A stretch of DNA of 64,000 nucleotides from Cecembia rubra (GCF_003014575.1 NZ_PYGF01000005.1:124001-188000), one strand, 5' to 3'; numbered from the stretch's first letter, positions 1 through 9,486 are shown. A program made the numbers and translations. Notes: generated from the sequence alone by a model not told the origin.

Positions 1-2
1 TG

Positions 3-164
3 GAAAATTTAAGTATTGAAGGCTTTCAATCCGGTGAAGTCAGAGAATATAGCCAAGAAGAACTCTATCGTTTATTGAATGTGACAGAAAGGAAAATCCA
101 GAATACAAAAAAGGACAATCCAAAGAAAATAGTCTCAGTACCTTCAGTAAAAAGAAGGTCTTAA
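3..164 (+). CDS. C-terminal end of an unidentified protein (partial)
   Basis: An open frame enters from the left edge and ends with TAA at 162-164. It gives 53 residues, acidic then strongly basic, ending in SVKRRS. The composition (EYSQEELYRLLNVTERK then a Lys-rich tail) looks like a real soluble protein end and not noise, but I cannot name the family. The gene that follows is moxR, 171 bases further on, on the same strand. The identity needs the sequence to the left. Confidence 0.5.
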   Translation, partial: ENLSIEGFQSGEVREYSQEELYRLLNVTERKIQNTKKDNPKKIVSVPSVKRRS

Positions 165-335
165 ATGTTAATATTTCTAACCTTTTATCAAGAAGAAAGA
201 GCAGGAATTGGCATATAGGGGATTTTATTCTAATTTTAGACCGCTTGAACGAGCCAAAGGTCCTTTGTAATTGTATAGATTGAAGGAGTCACAAGCTTAG
301 GGAAATGATTTTGTAAATTTTATTATACGAATTAA

Positions 336-1307
336 ATGCATCAGGAGAAAATCCAACAAGTAATAGAAGAGGTTAAAAAAGTGGTAGTTGGCCAGGACAG
401 GATGATCAACCGGTTGCTGGTTGGTCTTTTTACCAATGGCCATATACTTTTGGAAGGAGTGCCGGGTCTTGCTAAAACGCTCACTGTAAACACCTTGGCC
501 AAAGTTTTGCATTTGGATTTTAGAAGAATTCAGTTTACACCGGATTTATTACCATCCGATCTGATCGGAACGATGATATACAACCAACAGGAAGCCAATT
601 TTGAGGTAAAAAAAGGGCCTATTTTCGCCAATATTATTCTGGCGGATGAGGTGAACCGTTCTCCTGCCAAAGTACAATCGGCCTTATTGGAAGCAATGCA
701 GGAAAAGCAGGTGACCATAGGTGAGACCACTTTTCAGTTGGACAGGCCATTTCTGGTATTGGCTACCCAAAACCCGGTCGATCAAGAAGGAACCTACCCC
801 CTTCCTGAAGCTCAGGTGGACAGATTTATGATGAAGGTCCATATTGATTATCCTTCCAAAGAAGATGAAATGGAAGTAATGAGGAGAATGGCCAATATGC
901 AGTTCAGCTCAGATGTACAGGCCATTCTATCCAAAGAAGATATTTTTGCGATTCGGGCTGCCATTAATGAGGTCAAAATTGCAGAGCCCCTGGAAAACTA
1001 TATTATTGAACTGGTTTTTGCCACACGTTTTCCAGAAAAATATGGGTTGAAGGAGGAAGCTAAATACATCCAATTTGGTGTATCTCCTAGGGCGAGTATT
1101 AATCTGAACCTTGCTTCCAGGGCTATAGCTTACATGGCAGGAAGAGAATATGTGCTTCCAGAGGACATCAAAGCTGTAGCAGAGGATGTACTTAACCATA
1201 GGATTATCCTCAATTATGAGGCAGAAGCTGACAATGTAAGTACAAGAGATCTGGTAAGGAGATTATTGGAAAAAATACCCATTAACAAATCGGTAACATT
1301 GAAATAA
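336..1307 (+). CDS. MoxR-family AAA+ ATPase
   Basis: 323 residues, the normal MoxR length. Walker A is GVPGLAKT at residues 41-48; Walker B follows as IILADEVNRSP, then sensor 1 ATQNPVDQEGTYPLPEAQVDRF, and a C-terminal lid domain with SPRAS. MoxR ATPases are thought to act as chaperones that mature or activate partner proteins, often with VWA-domain partners; in this phylum moxR is commonly followed by DUF58 and batA/B genes. That partner set is absent here: a strong terminator lies 49 bases after the stop and the next gene is a TonB receptor. The start ATG at 336 has no obvious Shine-Dalgarno, usual for Bacteroidota. Family assignment is secure; the substrate is unknown. Confidence 0.93.
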   Translation: MHQEKIQQVIEEVKKVVVGQDRMINRLLVGLFTNGHILLEGVPGLAKTLTVNTLAKVLHLDFRRIQFTPDLLPSDLIGTMIYNQQEANFEVKKGPIFANIILADEVNRSPAKVQSALLEAMQEKQVTIGETTFQLDRPFLVLATQNPVDQEGTYPLPEAQVDRFMMKVHIDYPSKEDEMEVMRRMANMQFSSDVQAILSKEDIFAIRAAINEVKIAEPLENYIIELVFATRFPEKYGLKEEAKYIQFGVSPRASINLNLASRAIAYMAGREYVLPEDIKAVAEDVLNHRIILNYEAEADNVSTRDLVRRLLEKIPINKSVTLK

Positions 1308-1355
1308 AGGAGGTTGAACCGCATTGCCTTAAGTTTTAAGGATAAAACTTCTGAA

Positions 1356-1400
1356 ACAGCCATTACAATGTTAAATAATTGTAATGGCTGTCTTCTTTTT
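1356..1400 (+). terminator. Rho-independent terminator after moxR
   Basis: A perfect 14-bp stem (ACAGCCATTACAAT at 1356-1369 with its complement at 1378-1391), 8-base loop, followed by a T-rich tract (1392-1400). A second 8-bp hairpin lies just before it (1331-1350). It separates moxR from the TonB receptor downstream. Confidence 0.85.
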
Positions 1401-1459
1401 GACCTGACAGATTAATGAATTCATAATTTTTTGGACCCGCTCAATTAACATTAGCTATC

Positions 1460-1495
1460 GACTTTTGTACCATCAGGAAAACGCTGTACAAAGTC
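1460..1495 (+). promoter_or_regulatory. Inverted repeat just upstream of the TonB receptor start
   Basis: GACTTTTGTAC at 1460-1470 and GTACAAAGTC at 1486-1495 are complementary apart from one extra T. The element ends 7 bases before the ATG at 1503, so it could be an operator or an mRNA hairpin controlling translation. No known binding site was recognised. Confidence 0.35.
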
Positions 1496-1502
1496 AATAC
1501 TT

Positions 1503-4319
1503 ATGAAATTGAAATTATTGCTCACTGCCTTGTCATTGATTTTGGTAAACCTTGTTTTTGCACAAACAGGTTCTATCAGAGGATTGGTTTCGGATTCCAG
1601 ATCAGGAGAAACCATTATAGGCGCAAATGTAATTATAGAAGGAACATCTTTGGGTGTTCCAACCGGGATCGATGGAGATTTCGAAATCAACAGGGTGGAA
1701 CCGGGGATTTATACTGTTGTTATTTCCTTTATTTCTTACAAAACATTGAGGTTTGAAAACATTCAAGTGGTAGCGGAAAAGGCAACTGTTTTGAATGTGG
1801 TATTAGAAGAAGATCTTGGGGACTTAGGGGAAGTAGTTGTAATAGCTACAAGGGATACAGGATCAGATGTAGCAATCGTATCAGAAATTAGAAAATCACT
1901 GCAGGTTGTAAGCGGTATTTCCTCAGATCAGATCAGGCTTTCCCAGGATGGCAATGCTGCCCAAGTGATGAAGCGTGTATCCGGAGTAAGTATTGTGGAC
2001 AACAAATTCGTTAGGGTAAGAGGAGTAGATGATCGGTATAATGTAGTAATGATCAACAATTCAATCGCCCCTACTACCCAAGTAGATAAAAGAACTTTTT
2101 CATTTGATCTGATCCCTTCTGAAAACCTGGACAGGATGATGATTTACAAATCAGCTTCTCCGGAAGTTCCCGGGGATTTTGCCGGCGGTATGATCAAAGT
2201 CTTCACCAAAAATACTGTTGATGAAAATTTTTTCAGTATTGGTATGGGTATAGGATTCAGACAGAATACCACTTTCAATACTTACCAGCAAACAGCTGGA
2301 TCAAGCACCGATTGGTTGGGATTTGATAGCAACAGAGGACTTCCTATCAATTTCCCAAGTACGGACAAACTTTTGTCACTTAGCACAGGCAACCCGTTAA
2401 GGGCTGGAGCTGGACAAATGTTGTCAAACAATTATAGTCTGGCATCTTCCAATGCACTTCCAGATGGAAATATTGGATTTGCCTTCGGTCAAAACTGGAG
2501 CTTAGGAAGAAAAAGATTGTCAACCATCACAAGTGCCTCTCTTTCCCAAAGCTATCAATATTTTTTAGCGGAAAGAAGTAGGTACTTCTTCCCTGAACCT
2601 GGAAGACCGACTGAAAAAAGGGATGAATATTTTGATCAAAACTTCATTAAAACCAATGAGTTGGGCATCATGTCCAACTGGATTTTGAGATTAAACGCCA
2701 ACAATAAAATTGAGTTCAGAAACCTATTCAACCAATCTGGCTTCAATGAAACTATACTTAGGGAAGGAAGGGACTTTATTCAAAGGCCTGAAGGTGCAAA
2801 GGATTATGCCTTCCGATATGAGTCAAAACGTCTTTATACAGGACAGTTGGAGGGTACGCATTTCTTCAACAATGAGCTGACCAAATGGAACTGGGTTTTG
2901 GGTGGAAATTACCTGTACCATCAAGAGCCGGATTTTAGAAGATTTAGAACCTTCCTAGATACAAGGGGATCAGAGCAGGGCGAGTTTTTATTGATTGATC
3001 CTCCTAGCAGCAGCCCTCAGGATATGGGCAGGTATTATGGTGACCTTTTTGAGATGGGGGCTGTTCAGGGTCTAAATTTTGAGAAAAAGTTTGCCGGAGC
3101 AGAAAAGGACAGGCCAAGAATTTTAAGAGCAGGATATTTGGTGGATTATAAAATGAGGGATTTCACTGCGAGGTATATCACCACTTTTTTTCCTGGATTC
3201 CATGACCCGGCTGCTAGAGAACGATTGATTAGATTGCCGATAGATCAGGCTTTTGCACCTGAAAATTATAGACAATTTGATGGCTGGTTGGTCCAGGAGG
3301 GAACTAGACCTAGTGATAGTTATGATGCATCCACATTTGTATCAGCAGGTTACATAGGTGGCGTATATCCATTGGGCAGCTTCAACTTTTCAGGTGGCGT
3401 TAGAACAGAATACAGCATCCAGGATTTAAATTCTGCAAATGATGCAAGCAGGGTAAAGGTCACCAATAAAGAGCTTGCAGTTTTACCATCCTTCAACCTT
3501 GATTACAACTTCTCCAAAAAATCATTGATGAGAGCTGGTTATGGAAGGACAGTAAATAGGCCTGAATTCAGGGAATTTGCTCCTTTTCTTTATTACAGTT
3601 TTGAAATGATTGCAGGGTTTTTCGGTAATCCAGATCTCCAGATGGCCACAATTGACAATTTGGACCTGAGGTACGAGTTCTATCCAAGTGAAGGGGAAAC
3701 TTTTAGTGTAGGGGCATTCTATAAAAACTTCAATAATCCCATTGAAAAGGTTCAGCAAAATATTACTGAAACGCTCCAGTTTACTTATGCTAACGCAGAA
3801 AGTGCCCAAGTATATGGTGTAGAGATAGAAGCGAGAAAATCCTTAAGCAAAGTTACCAGTACTCCATTCCTAAGAAACCTTTCCTTTAACGTGAATGCTT
3901 CCTTGATTTGGTCAGAGGTGTTTCTGGGTAAAAATGTTGCCTTCGAAGCCAATAGACGTGCCCTACAGGGCCAGTCTCCTTATGTGGTCAATGCAGCCAT
4001 GTATTTTATCGATCCAGTGAGTAATTTCCAGGCGAGCTTGGCATATAATGTACAAGGTCCAAGAATCTTTGTGGCTGGAAATGTGAACAACCCATCCATC
4101 TACGAGCTTCAGCGCCATGCATTGGACCTTACATTCAGTAAGACTTTTTCTGAGCGTACAACCCTGAAATTCGGCATCCAAGACCTTCTTAACTACCAAT
4201 TCAGATTCTATCAGGATTCCAACTTCGACAAGAAAATTGACACTTCTTTAGATGATGCCATGTACTTGTGGAGGAAAGGATCCCTGTTCAGCATATCCCT
4301 TAATTATCGGATCAAATAA
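1503..4319 (+). CDS. TonB-dependent receptor with carboxypeptidase-like regulatory domain
   Basis: 938 residues. Residues 1-20 are a signal peptide ending near VFAQ. Residues about 22-105 form the carboxypeptidase-regulatory-like domain (GSIRGLVSD...GANVIIEGT...GVPTGIDGDFEI). The plug follows (VRGVDDRYNVVMINN, PEVPGDFAGGMIKVFTK), then a 22-strand-type outer-membrane barrel ending SISLNYRIK. Such receptors take up large or scarce substrates with energy from TonB-ExbBD. The next gene, 30 bases downstream, is a beta-helix lipoprotein that probably works with it, in the manner of SusC/SusD although it is not a SusD. Substrate unknown. The preceding inverted repeat may regulate it. Confidence 0.92.
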   Translation: MKLKLLLTALSLILVNLVFAQTGSIRGLVSDSRSGETIIGANVIIEGTSLGVPTGIDGDFEINRVEPGIYTVVISFISYKTLRFENIQVVAEKATVLNVVLEEDLGDLGEVVVIATRDTGSDVAIVSEIRKSLQVVSGISSDQIRLSQDGNAAQVMKRVSGVSIVDNKFVRVRGVDDRYNVVMINNSIAPTTQVDKRTFSFDLIPSENLDRMMIYKSASPEVPGDFAGGMIKVFTKNTVDENFFSIGMGIGFRQNTTFNTYQQTAGSSTDWLGFDSNRGLPINFPSTDKLLSLSTGNPLRAGAGQMLSNNYSLASSNALPDGNIGFAFGQNWSLGRKRLSTITSASLSQSYQYFLAERSRYFFPEPGRPTEKRDEYFDQNFIKTNELGIMSNWILRLNANNKIEFRNLFNQSGFNETILREGRDFIQRPEGAKDYAFRYESKRLYTGQLEGTHFFNNELTKWNWVLGGNYLYHQEPDFRRFRTFLDTRGSEQGEFLLIDPPSSSPQDMGRYYGDLFEMGAVQGLNFEKKFAGAEKDRPRILRAGYLVDYKMRDFTARYITTFFPGFHDPAARERLIRLPIDQAFAPENYRQFDGWLVQEGTRPSDSYDASTFVSAGYIGGVYPLGSFNFSGGVRTEYSIQDLNSANDASRVKVTNKELAVLPSFNLDYNFSKKSLMRAGYGRTVNRPEFREFAPFLYYSFEMIAGFFGNPDLQMATIDNLDLRYEFYPSEGETFSVGAFYKNFNNPIEKVQQNITETLQFTYANAESAQVYGVEIEARKSLSKVTSTPFLRNLSFNVNASLIWSEVFLGKNVAFEANRRALQGQSPYVVNAAMYFIDPVSNFQASLAYNVQGPRIFVAGNVNNPSIYELQRHALDLTFSKTFSERTTLKFGIQDLLNYQFRFYQDSNFDKKIDTSLDDAMYLWRKGSLFSISLNYRIK

Positions 4320-4349
4320 ATTAGACTAAACTTATAATTAACTCCTTTT

Positions 4350-5765
4350 ATGAAAAAATCATTAAGATTCTTCGTCCTGGTGACACTTTTAGCTCTTACA
4401 TTCTCCTGTATTGAGGACAATGGAGTTCCTGACAACAAGCAGCAGGAAACTTTGGTAGAGCTGGAGGGAAATTTGACAACAAGAACCCTAACTGCAGATA
4501 AGCAGTATTTGCTTAAAGGCCAGGTATTTATTCCTGACGGTGTCACTGTTACCATTGAGCCAGGAACCATCATTTATGGTGAAAAACGAACACGATCTCT
4601 TCTAATAGTTGACAGAGGCGGTAAACTGATCGCCAGAGGTACGAAAGAAAGACCTATTGTTATGACATCCTCCCAGGCAGTAGGAGAAAGAGACAGAGGC
4701 GACTGGGGTGGTTTGGTGATATTGGGTCGTGCCAGAACCAACCAAGTGGATCCTTCCATAGAAGGTGTAAGCCCTCAAAGAATTTTTGGGGGTGATAATG
4801 ATGAGGATAATTCTGGAGAATTCCAGTATTTGAGGGTAGAATATGCAGGAATTGAATTGACCCCAAACAATGAAACCAACTCTGTTACAATGGGGGGTGT
4901 AGGTAGAGGTACATTCTTCGAAAACGTTATGGTTTCCTTTGGAGGTGACGATGGTTTTGAATGGTTTGGGGGCACTGTAAATGGAAAATATCTGATTTCT
5001 CATTCTACTTGGGATGATGATTTAGATATCGATTATGGATACTCTGGCAATGTTCAGTTTGCCCTGGTGGTAAGAAACCCCTCATACGCAGACCAGTCTC
5101 AGTCCAATGCATTTGAAGCAGATAATGGGCCTAATGATAATGACGTTCAACCTTATACTACTGGAACTTTCTCAAACGTAACCGTTTATGGTCCTAGAGA
5201 CCGTAGTACAAGATCGATCAATGCAAATAATTTTCATTCCATGGATTTGAGAAGAAGAACAGCGGTTTCAATTTTCAATTCTGTTATGGCAAGTTTTCCT
5301 GTTGGTCTGAGATTCAATACAGCTTCGGTAACTGCCCAGTACAATGGAGGCACAGGAGTTTTGTCCAATAATATTTTGTTGGTCCCTACTGGAGGCACTA
5401 ATTATGCTGCCGGCGGAGGTGCCGTTGTTGCTGATGTGCAGGCTTATTGGACTGCAAACAATACTACAGCTACCATTCCTGCTGCTGAGGCTTCTGATGA
5501 CTTCTTTAGAGGTTATGGTTTGAGACCTGAAAATTTCTTCGGCCCATATACTGTTCAAACCTATCCTAACAATCCGAATTTTTCCTTATTGGCCAATGGA
5601 TCCCTTGCCTCAGGTGCTAGCTTTAGCAATGCTAAATTTAATGAGCCAAATAGGACAAATTTCTTTGACAAGAATGTGCAGTTTAAAGGTGCCTTCGGAT
5701 CTACAGACTGGACTGATGGTTGGGCTGAATTTAATCCATTGAATGTTGAATACTCAAAAAAATAA
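4350..5765 (+). CDS. Surface lipoprotein with right-handed beta-helix-like repeats
   Basis: 471 residues. A lipoprotein signal peptide ends at LTFSC (Cys20 is the lipidated residue). The body is rich in Gly, Asn and Asp and begins with the pattern GQVFIPDGVTVTIEPGTIIYG...GGKLIARGTKERPIVMTS, typical of parallel beta-helix proteins related to pectate-lyase-like folds. No catalytic residues were recognised. It follows the TonB receptor by 30 bases and probably shares its transcript, so it is likely a substrate-binding partner at the cell surface. A strong terminator closes the unit. Homologues are often just called hypothetical proteins next to TonB receptors. Confidence 0.8.
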   Translation: MKKSLRFFVLVTLLALTFSCIEDNGVPDNKQQETLVELEGNLTTRTLTADKQYLLKGQVFIPDGVTVTIEPGTIIYGEKRTRSLLIVDRGGKLIARGTKERPIVMTSSQAVGERDRGDWGGLVILGRARTNQVDPSIEGVSPQRIFGGDNDEDNSGEFQYLRVEYAGIELTPNNETNSVTMGGVGRGTFFENVMVSFGGDDGFEWFGGTVNGKYLISHSTWDDDLDIDYGYSGNVQFALVVRNPSYADQSQSNAFEADNGPNDNDVQPYTTGTFSNVTVYGPRDRSTRSINANNFHSMDLRRRTAVSIFNSVMASFPVGLRFNTASVTAQYNGGTGVLSNNILLVPTGGTNYAAGGGAVVADVQAYWTANNTTATIPAAEASDDFFRGYGLRPENFFGPYTVQTYPNNPNFSLLANGSLASGASFSNAKFNEPNRTNFFDKNVQFKGAFGSTDWTDGWAEFNPLNVEYSKK

Positions 5766-5781
5766 AATCCATTAAAAATAT

Positions 5782-5819
5782 AAAGGACTTGCCCTGAACT
5801 TGTTTGGGCAAGTCTTTTA
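5782..5819 (+). terminator. Terminator after the TonB receptor / beta-helix pair
   Basis: GACTTGCCC (5786-5794) pairs perfectly with GGGCAAGTC (5806-5814); an A-run precedes and a T-run follows, so it can act in both directions. It ends four bases before the next open reading frame. Confidence 0.85.
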
Positions 5820-5840
5820 TTTATGTTTTGGAATTGCTGT

Positions 5841-6401
5841 ATGAAAAGAATTCTTTTTCTGATTTTAGTTTTTGGGGTATTATTGAGCAGTTGTGGCCAA
5901 GCAGACAAATACCATCCTTCCAAAAGCCTTACTACTGAAGAGCAGCAGGCTTTGATCTATACCACAATCCGGTATTTGGGGCATTTGCCCAAAAGGGGAA
6001 CCCATGAAAATAAGTTTGATCCTGCATTTGATGAATTCTATACTAAACTTGCCCTGGATTACACTTTGGAGGCTTATTATAAAAAAGATGGCTTTGAATA
6101 TTTTTTAGCCAGCAGGATTGCTCCTTCTTTGAAAGTCAAAAAAGTTGCTGTTGGCGTTAAAATGAAAAGATCTCCAGATGGACAGCTTGTATACTATGAA
6201 GAGGTATTCAGGACTTGGAAATTTGAAATTCCTGAAATGCTGGAAAAAGGGCTTATGCTATTTGATAAGATGGCCAAAGGCGAAGATTTGAGCCCGTACT
6301 TTCCTCAAAACTCCGGAGAAGTGGAATATATTGAATTCCCGGATGAAAAAGTTTACTTCGATGTGGAGGAGAAAAGATGGAAAATAAACGATGTCCTTTA
6401 G
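5841..6401 (+). CDS. Hypothetical lipoprotein
   Basis: 186 residues from the ATG at 5841. An in-frame ATG at 5823 exists, but starting at 5841 gives a clean lipoprotein signal: MKRILFLILVFGVLLSSC, with the lipobox Cys at residue 18. The mature part is mixed alpha/beta with an EALY-like, Lys-rich sequence and no motif I know (ends EEKRWKINDVL). Probably periplasmic and attached to a membrane. It follows the terminator of the previous pair, so it likely has its own promoter or depends on read-through. Convergent with the TonB receptor at 6781-9030. Confidence 0.7.
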   Translation: MKRILFLILVFGVLLSSCGQADKYHPSKSLTTEEQQALIYTTIRYLGHLPKRGTHENKFDPAFDEFYTKLALDYTLEAYYKKDGFEYFLASRIAPSLKVKKVAVGVKMKRSPDGQLVYYEEVFRTWKFEIPEMLEKGLMLFDKMAKGEDLSPYFPQNSGEVEYIEFPDEKVYFDVEEKRWKINDVL

Positions 6402-6447
6402 ATTGATCTGAAATAAATCATATAATTCCAGTAGAAAATATCCAAAA

Positions 6448-6487
6448 AAGGCCAAAAAATACCCTGTACAGGGTATTTTTTGGCCTT
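6448..6487. repeat. 40-bp perfect palindrome between convergent genes
   Basis: Each 20-base arm is AAGGCCAAAAAATACCCTGT on the + strand; the whole 40 bases equal their own reverse complement with no spacer. It starts 47 bases after the lipoprotein stop. In RNA it would fold into a very long hairpin with a run of U inside the stem, so it may work as a bidirectional transcription stop, although no U-tract follows the stem. Confidence 0.9.
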
Positions 6488-6550
6488 AGTATTTCTATTA
6501 CTTTTGTCTTGGGTGATTAAGCAATTTTTTTGTTCACGGTGTTAAACCTT

Positions 6551-6587
6551 CAGGAATAAAGTTAAGGGACTTTATTCCTGTTTTTTT
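6551..6587 (+). terminator. Rho-independent terminator
   Basis: CAGGAATAAAGT (6551-6562) pairs perfectly over 12 bp with 6569-6580 around a 6-base loop, followed by seven T (6581-6587). It is a second stop for transcription running rightward out of 5841-6401. A further 9-bp hairpin without T-tract sits at 6620-6643. I see no gene in 6488-6780. Confidence 0.85.
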
Positions 6588-6780
6588 ATCCGAATAATGC
6601 ATTAGGGTTCTTATGGAGAGCTTGAAACACGAAAGTTTCAAGCCTGAAGCAAATGATACTAAGTCATCTTTATTATCAATGAGTTAAATGCAGCAAAGCG
6701 ATTGATTATGTTTTACCCTTCAGATGATCTCGATATAACTTGTAAACTGCGGCGTAGCAATTCTAAAGCATGTTTCGGGT

Positions 6781-9030
6781 TTAATACCGGAACCCAAGCT
6801 TTGCTCCTCCGTACCAGTTTCTTCCCGGTGCCGGCTGGTAAAACCGGCCAGCAAAAGCATTGAGATCATTCCCTAAGCTATAGCTTTCATCTAGCAAATT
6901 GTCAACCCCCCCATAAACCTCAAAGTCCCATCTACCGCCAAAGGTTGTCCTCCAGCCCAACCTGCTTCCAATCAGGTTGTAAGCATCCTGAAAAACAGTA
7001 TTGGCATCATTGAGAGGGATTTCATCTACATATTGATGCGTTAGATTCAGGTATAGGCCAGGTTTGGTCCGTATATCCAATAAATTGACCAAGGTATTAG
7101 GAGCTACTCCTGTAAGTCGGTTACCTGAAAAATCAGTCCCTCCTGTACTATATTCTGAAAACTGGAAGAAGTGACCTGTATATGCATGGCTCAGCTTGAT
7201 TTCCTGTACTAGGCTCAATTGGTTTCTATAGATGGCATAATCTAACTGCATTTCAATTCCTTTTTGGTCAGTCGCCCCTGCATTTCTGAAAAGCACTACA
7301 CCTTGGTCATTTGTGAATGAGGTAATGGTCTCTTTGAGCCGGAAATAGAACGCCGTCAAATCCAAATTGAAAATACCATATTTTCCCCTATAACCCATCT
7401 CATAATTGGTACCTCTTTCGGCCTGTAAATCTAAATTGATGCTTCCTTCATTCGTTCTTACTTCTGCAATGGTCGGGGGCGAAAACCCAGAGCTTACACT
7501 AGTATGTATTCCAGAAAATTCATTCAGCTTATATACCATTGCCAATCTGGGAATGATAATTGGATCAAATGATCTAGAGTTGAAACTTGGGGTTCTCCTG
7601 CCGGCATCAATTTGCCTATCTATATCATATCGGGCGAAGTTTTCACTGAATCCCAATGTCATCAATAGTTTGGAAGTCCACTCTATTTCAAATTGCTGGA
7701 ATAGGAAAGCCTGAGTTGTGATCAGATCATCACTGAACCTAATGGTATCTGCTTTGCCCTGTCTATTTCCAAAATTTTGGGCCAAGGTTTTCCCATACTG
7801 ATATTCTCCTCCGGCGATAATTTTTACAGGGAAATTCCCCCAAATATCATCGAATCTGAATTTTGTTCTACCTCCATAGCTAAAGGCGGTTTCCCTTTTG
7901 TAATCTAAGATAAAAGGGTTTTCAAATTCAGTGGTATTGAGATAAACAGCAGTTATATTACTCCATTTTTTATGGAAATTCAGTTCATGACTTAAGGTTC
8001 CATATAAGGTTTTCTGCTTAATTGAGCTGTTCTGACCTACTGAACCTGGCCTGGCTTGCTTTCGGTCTTCTTCTACCTGCGTGGCATTCAATGCTCCAGG
8101 AATTTGATAATCAAGGTCCGAATAGAGTACTTGAGTACTCAGGGATTGCTTATCATTGGGATTGCTGTGCAGGGCCAATTGGAAAACCTTTCTGTCCATG
8201 GCACTGTGTTGCCTGTATCCATCTGATTGTTGATGTACATAGGAAGCACTTACTCCACCATTTCCAATCTGCTGGTCAATACCTATGCGGTACCTGTTCA
8301 GACCGAAATCTCCTATTCCATAATCCAGGGAAAAATAATTTTCAGTTACCTGCTTGCGGCTTTCAAAGCTGATTACTCCCCCGTTACCAGCACCATATAT
8401 ACTTCCGGCCGGACCTTTGATGATTTCGCTGTTTTGGACATTGCTAAGGTCAAGGATATTCAGGGCAGTGGTTCCGTCTGGGGAGGTAAATGGTATATCG
8501 TTCCAATAGACTTTAACATTTCTCACTCCAAATGGTGAGCGTAGAGAACTCCCACGAATGGATATGCGATAACTTGCAGGAGCCCGCTGTTCTATTCTAA
8601 TCCCAGGTTTGGTATTAAATGCACTTAGTATTGAATTTTCATTGAATCGGTACAATTCATATTCAAGGACTTTACTGATGGCTCCGGCCTGATGGACCAG
8701 CGGTCTTTCAGATTCAAAACCAATCACAGTTACCTCGCCCAATGACTGCGTGACAGGAACAAGATAAATGGTTTTGTTTTCGTTTTCATTCAATTGTACA
8801 CCGCCGCTTTCATAGCTTACATGGGAGAAGGAAATAAAAGTGTTCTTGGAGATTTGAAGGTAAACCTGTCCTTTTTCATCAGATGTCTGATTTGGATGAG
8901 AAGACACCTTTACCAGAACTCCTGGAATACCTGATCCTGTATTTTTATCCAGAAATACCAATGAGCTTTGGGCCAAGCTGATTGAAAGGGAAATGGCAAT
9001 TGAGATAATACTCAAGACAAGGAATTTCAT
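6781..9030 (-). CDS. TonB-dependent receptor (siderophore-type size)
   Basis: 749 residues. Signal peptide MKFLVLSIISIAISLSISLAQ, then a carboxypeptidase-regulatory-like domain (about 23-95), plug domain (SILSAFNTKPGIRIEQRAPASYRISIRGSS... PAGSIYGAGNGGVISF), and a beta-barrel that ends with an aromatic residue (LGFRY), as outer-membrane barrels do. It resembles the FecA/ferric-siderophore class of receptors more than SusC in length, but the substrate cannot be read from sequence. It is alone on its strand: the upstream 220 bases (9031-9250) hold no recognised Fur-box or riboswitch. Confidence 0.9.
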   Translation of the reverse strand: MKFLVLSIISIAISLSISLAQSSLVFLDKNTGSGIPGVLVKVSSHPNQTSDEKGQVYLQISKNTFISFSHVSYESGGVQLNENENKTIYLVPVTQSLGEVTVIGFESERPLVHQAGAISKVLEYELYRFNENSILSAFNTKPGIRIEQRAPASYRISIRGSSLRSPFGVRNVKVYWNDIPFTSPDGTTALNILDLSNVQNSEIIKGPAGSIYGAGNGGVISFESRKQVTENYFSLDYGIGDFGLNRYRIGIDQQIGNGGVSASYVHQQSDGYRQHSAMDRKVFQLALHSNPNDKQSLSTQVLYSDLDYQIPGALNATQVEEDRKQARPGSVGQNSSIKQKTLYGTLSHELNFHKKWSNITAVYLNTTEFENPFILDYKRETAFSYGGRTKFRFDDIWGNFPVKIIAGGEYQYGKTLAQNFGNRQGKADTIRFSDDLITTQAFLFQQFEIEWTSKLLMTLGFSENFARYDIDRQIDAGRRTPSFNSRSFDPIIIPRLAMVYKLNEFSGIHTSVSSGFSPPTIAEVRTNEGSINLDLQAERGTNYEMGYRGKYGIFNLDLTAFYFRLKETITSFTNDQGVVLFRNAGATDQKGIEMQLDYAIYRNQLSLVQEIKLSHAYTGHFFQFSEYSTGGTDFSGNRLTGVAPNTLVNLLDIRTKPGLYLNLTHQYVDEIPLNDANTVFQDAYNLIGSRLGWRTTFGGRWDFEVYGGVDNLLDESYSLGNDLNAFAGRFYQPAPGRNWYGGAKLGFRY

Positions 9031-9250
9031 AGTAGCGTTTTACAAAGATTTCTTTTCCATATTGGTGAAAGCGTGGCCATGAACCGTCTTGTAACATGGA
9101 ATGAACAAGTCATAGGACCAAAGGCAATACCAGAGCAAAAATAAAACGGATTGCTGTCTTTTTATTCTTCACTGGTAATTAGGCTCAATTTTATTATAAT
9201 TTGATCAAAAAATCCTTAAATTCGTTTGAAAGGCGATAATTATTGATGGT

Positions 9251-9483
9251 ATGGGTTTTCTAATCAACCCAGCTTTCTTTATGTTGGTGCTTCTTTTGGG
9301 TATAGCGTATACAATTATATAGGATTGGGCATTACTGAATTAAATGAAATCAGACTTGAGTGATTCAAATATGAGATGATTTGGTCTATGGTGTTGATTA
9401 TTACCAATCTTATAGGTCCCTTTGCCTATTATATTCTTTCAAAAAGAATGAGAGTTTTGAACCGAAAATATATAAACCAATAA
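9251..9483 (+). pseudogene. Probable decayed small membrane protein (PLDc_N-like)
   Basis: From ATG 9251 the frame reads MGFLINPAFFMLVLLLGIAYTII and stops. A shifted frame then continues GLGITELNEIRLE, meets TGA at 9361, and goes on as FKYEMIWSMVLIITNLIGPFAYYILSKRMRVLNRKYINQ to TAA at 9481. The last part has the W..(I/V)...N..GP..Y pattern of PLDc_N small membrane proteins. One frameshift and one nonsense codon suggest a pseudogene; the last 35 residues from ATG 9376 could still be made. It ends 3 bases before an intact PLDc_N gene. Confidence 0.4.
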
Positions 9484-9486
9484 ACT

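Noticed and set aside
4602-5003. 133-codon open frame opposite the beta-helix lipoprotein
   Set aside because: Overlaps a real gene fully; composition does not look like a protein.
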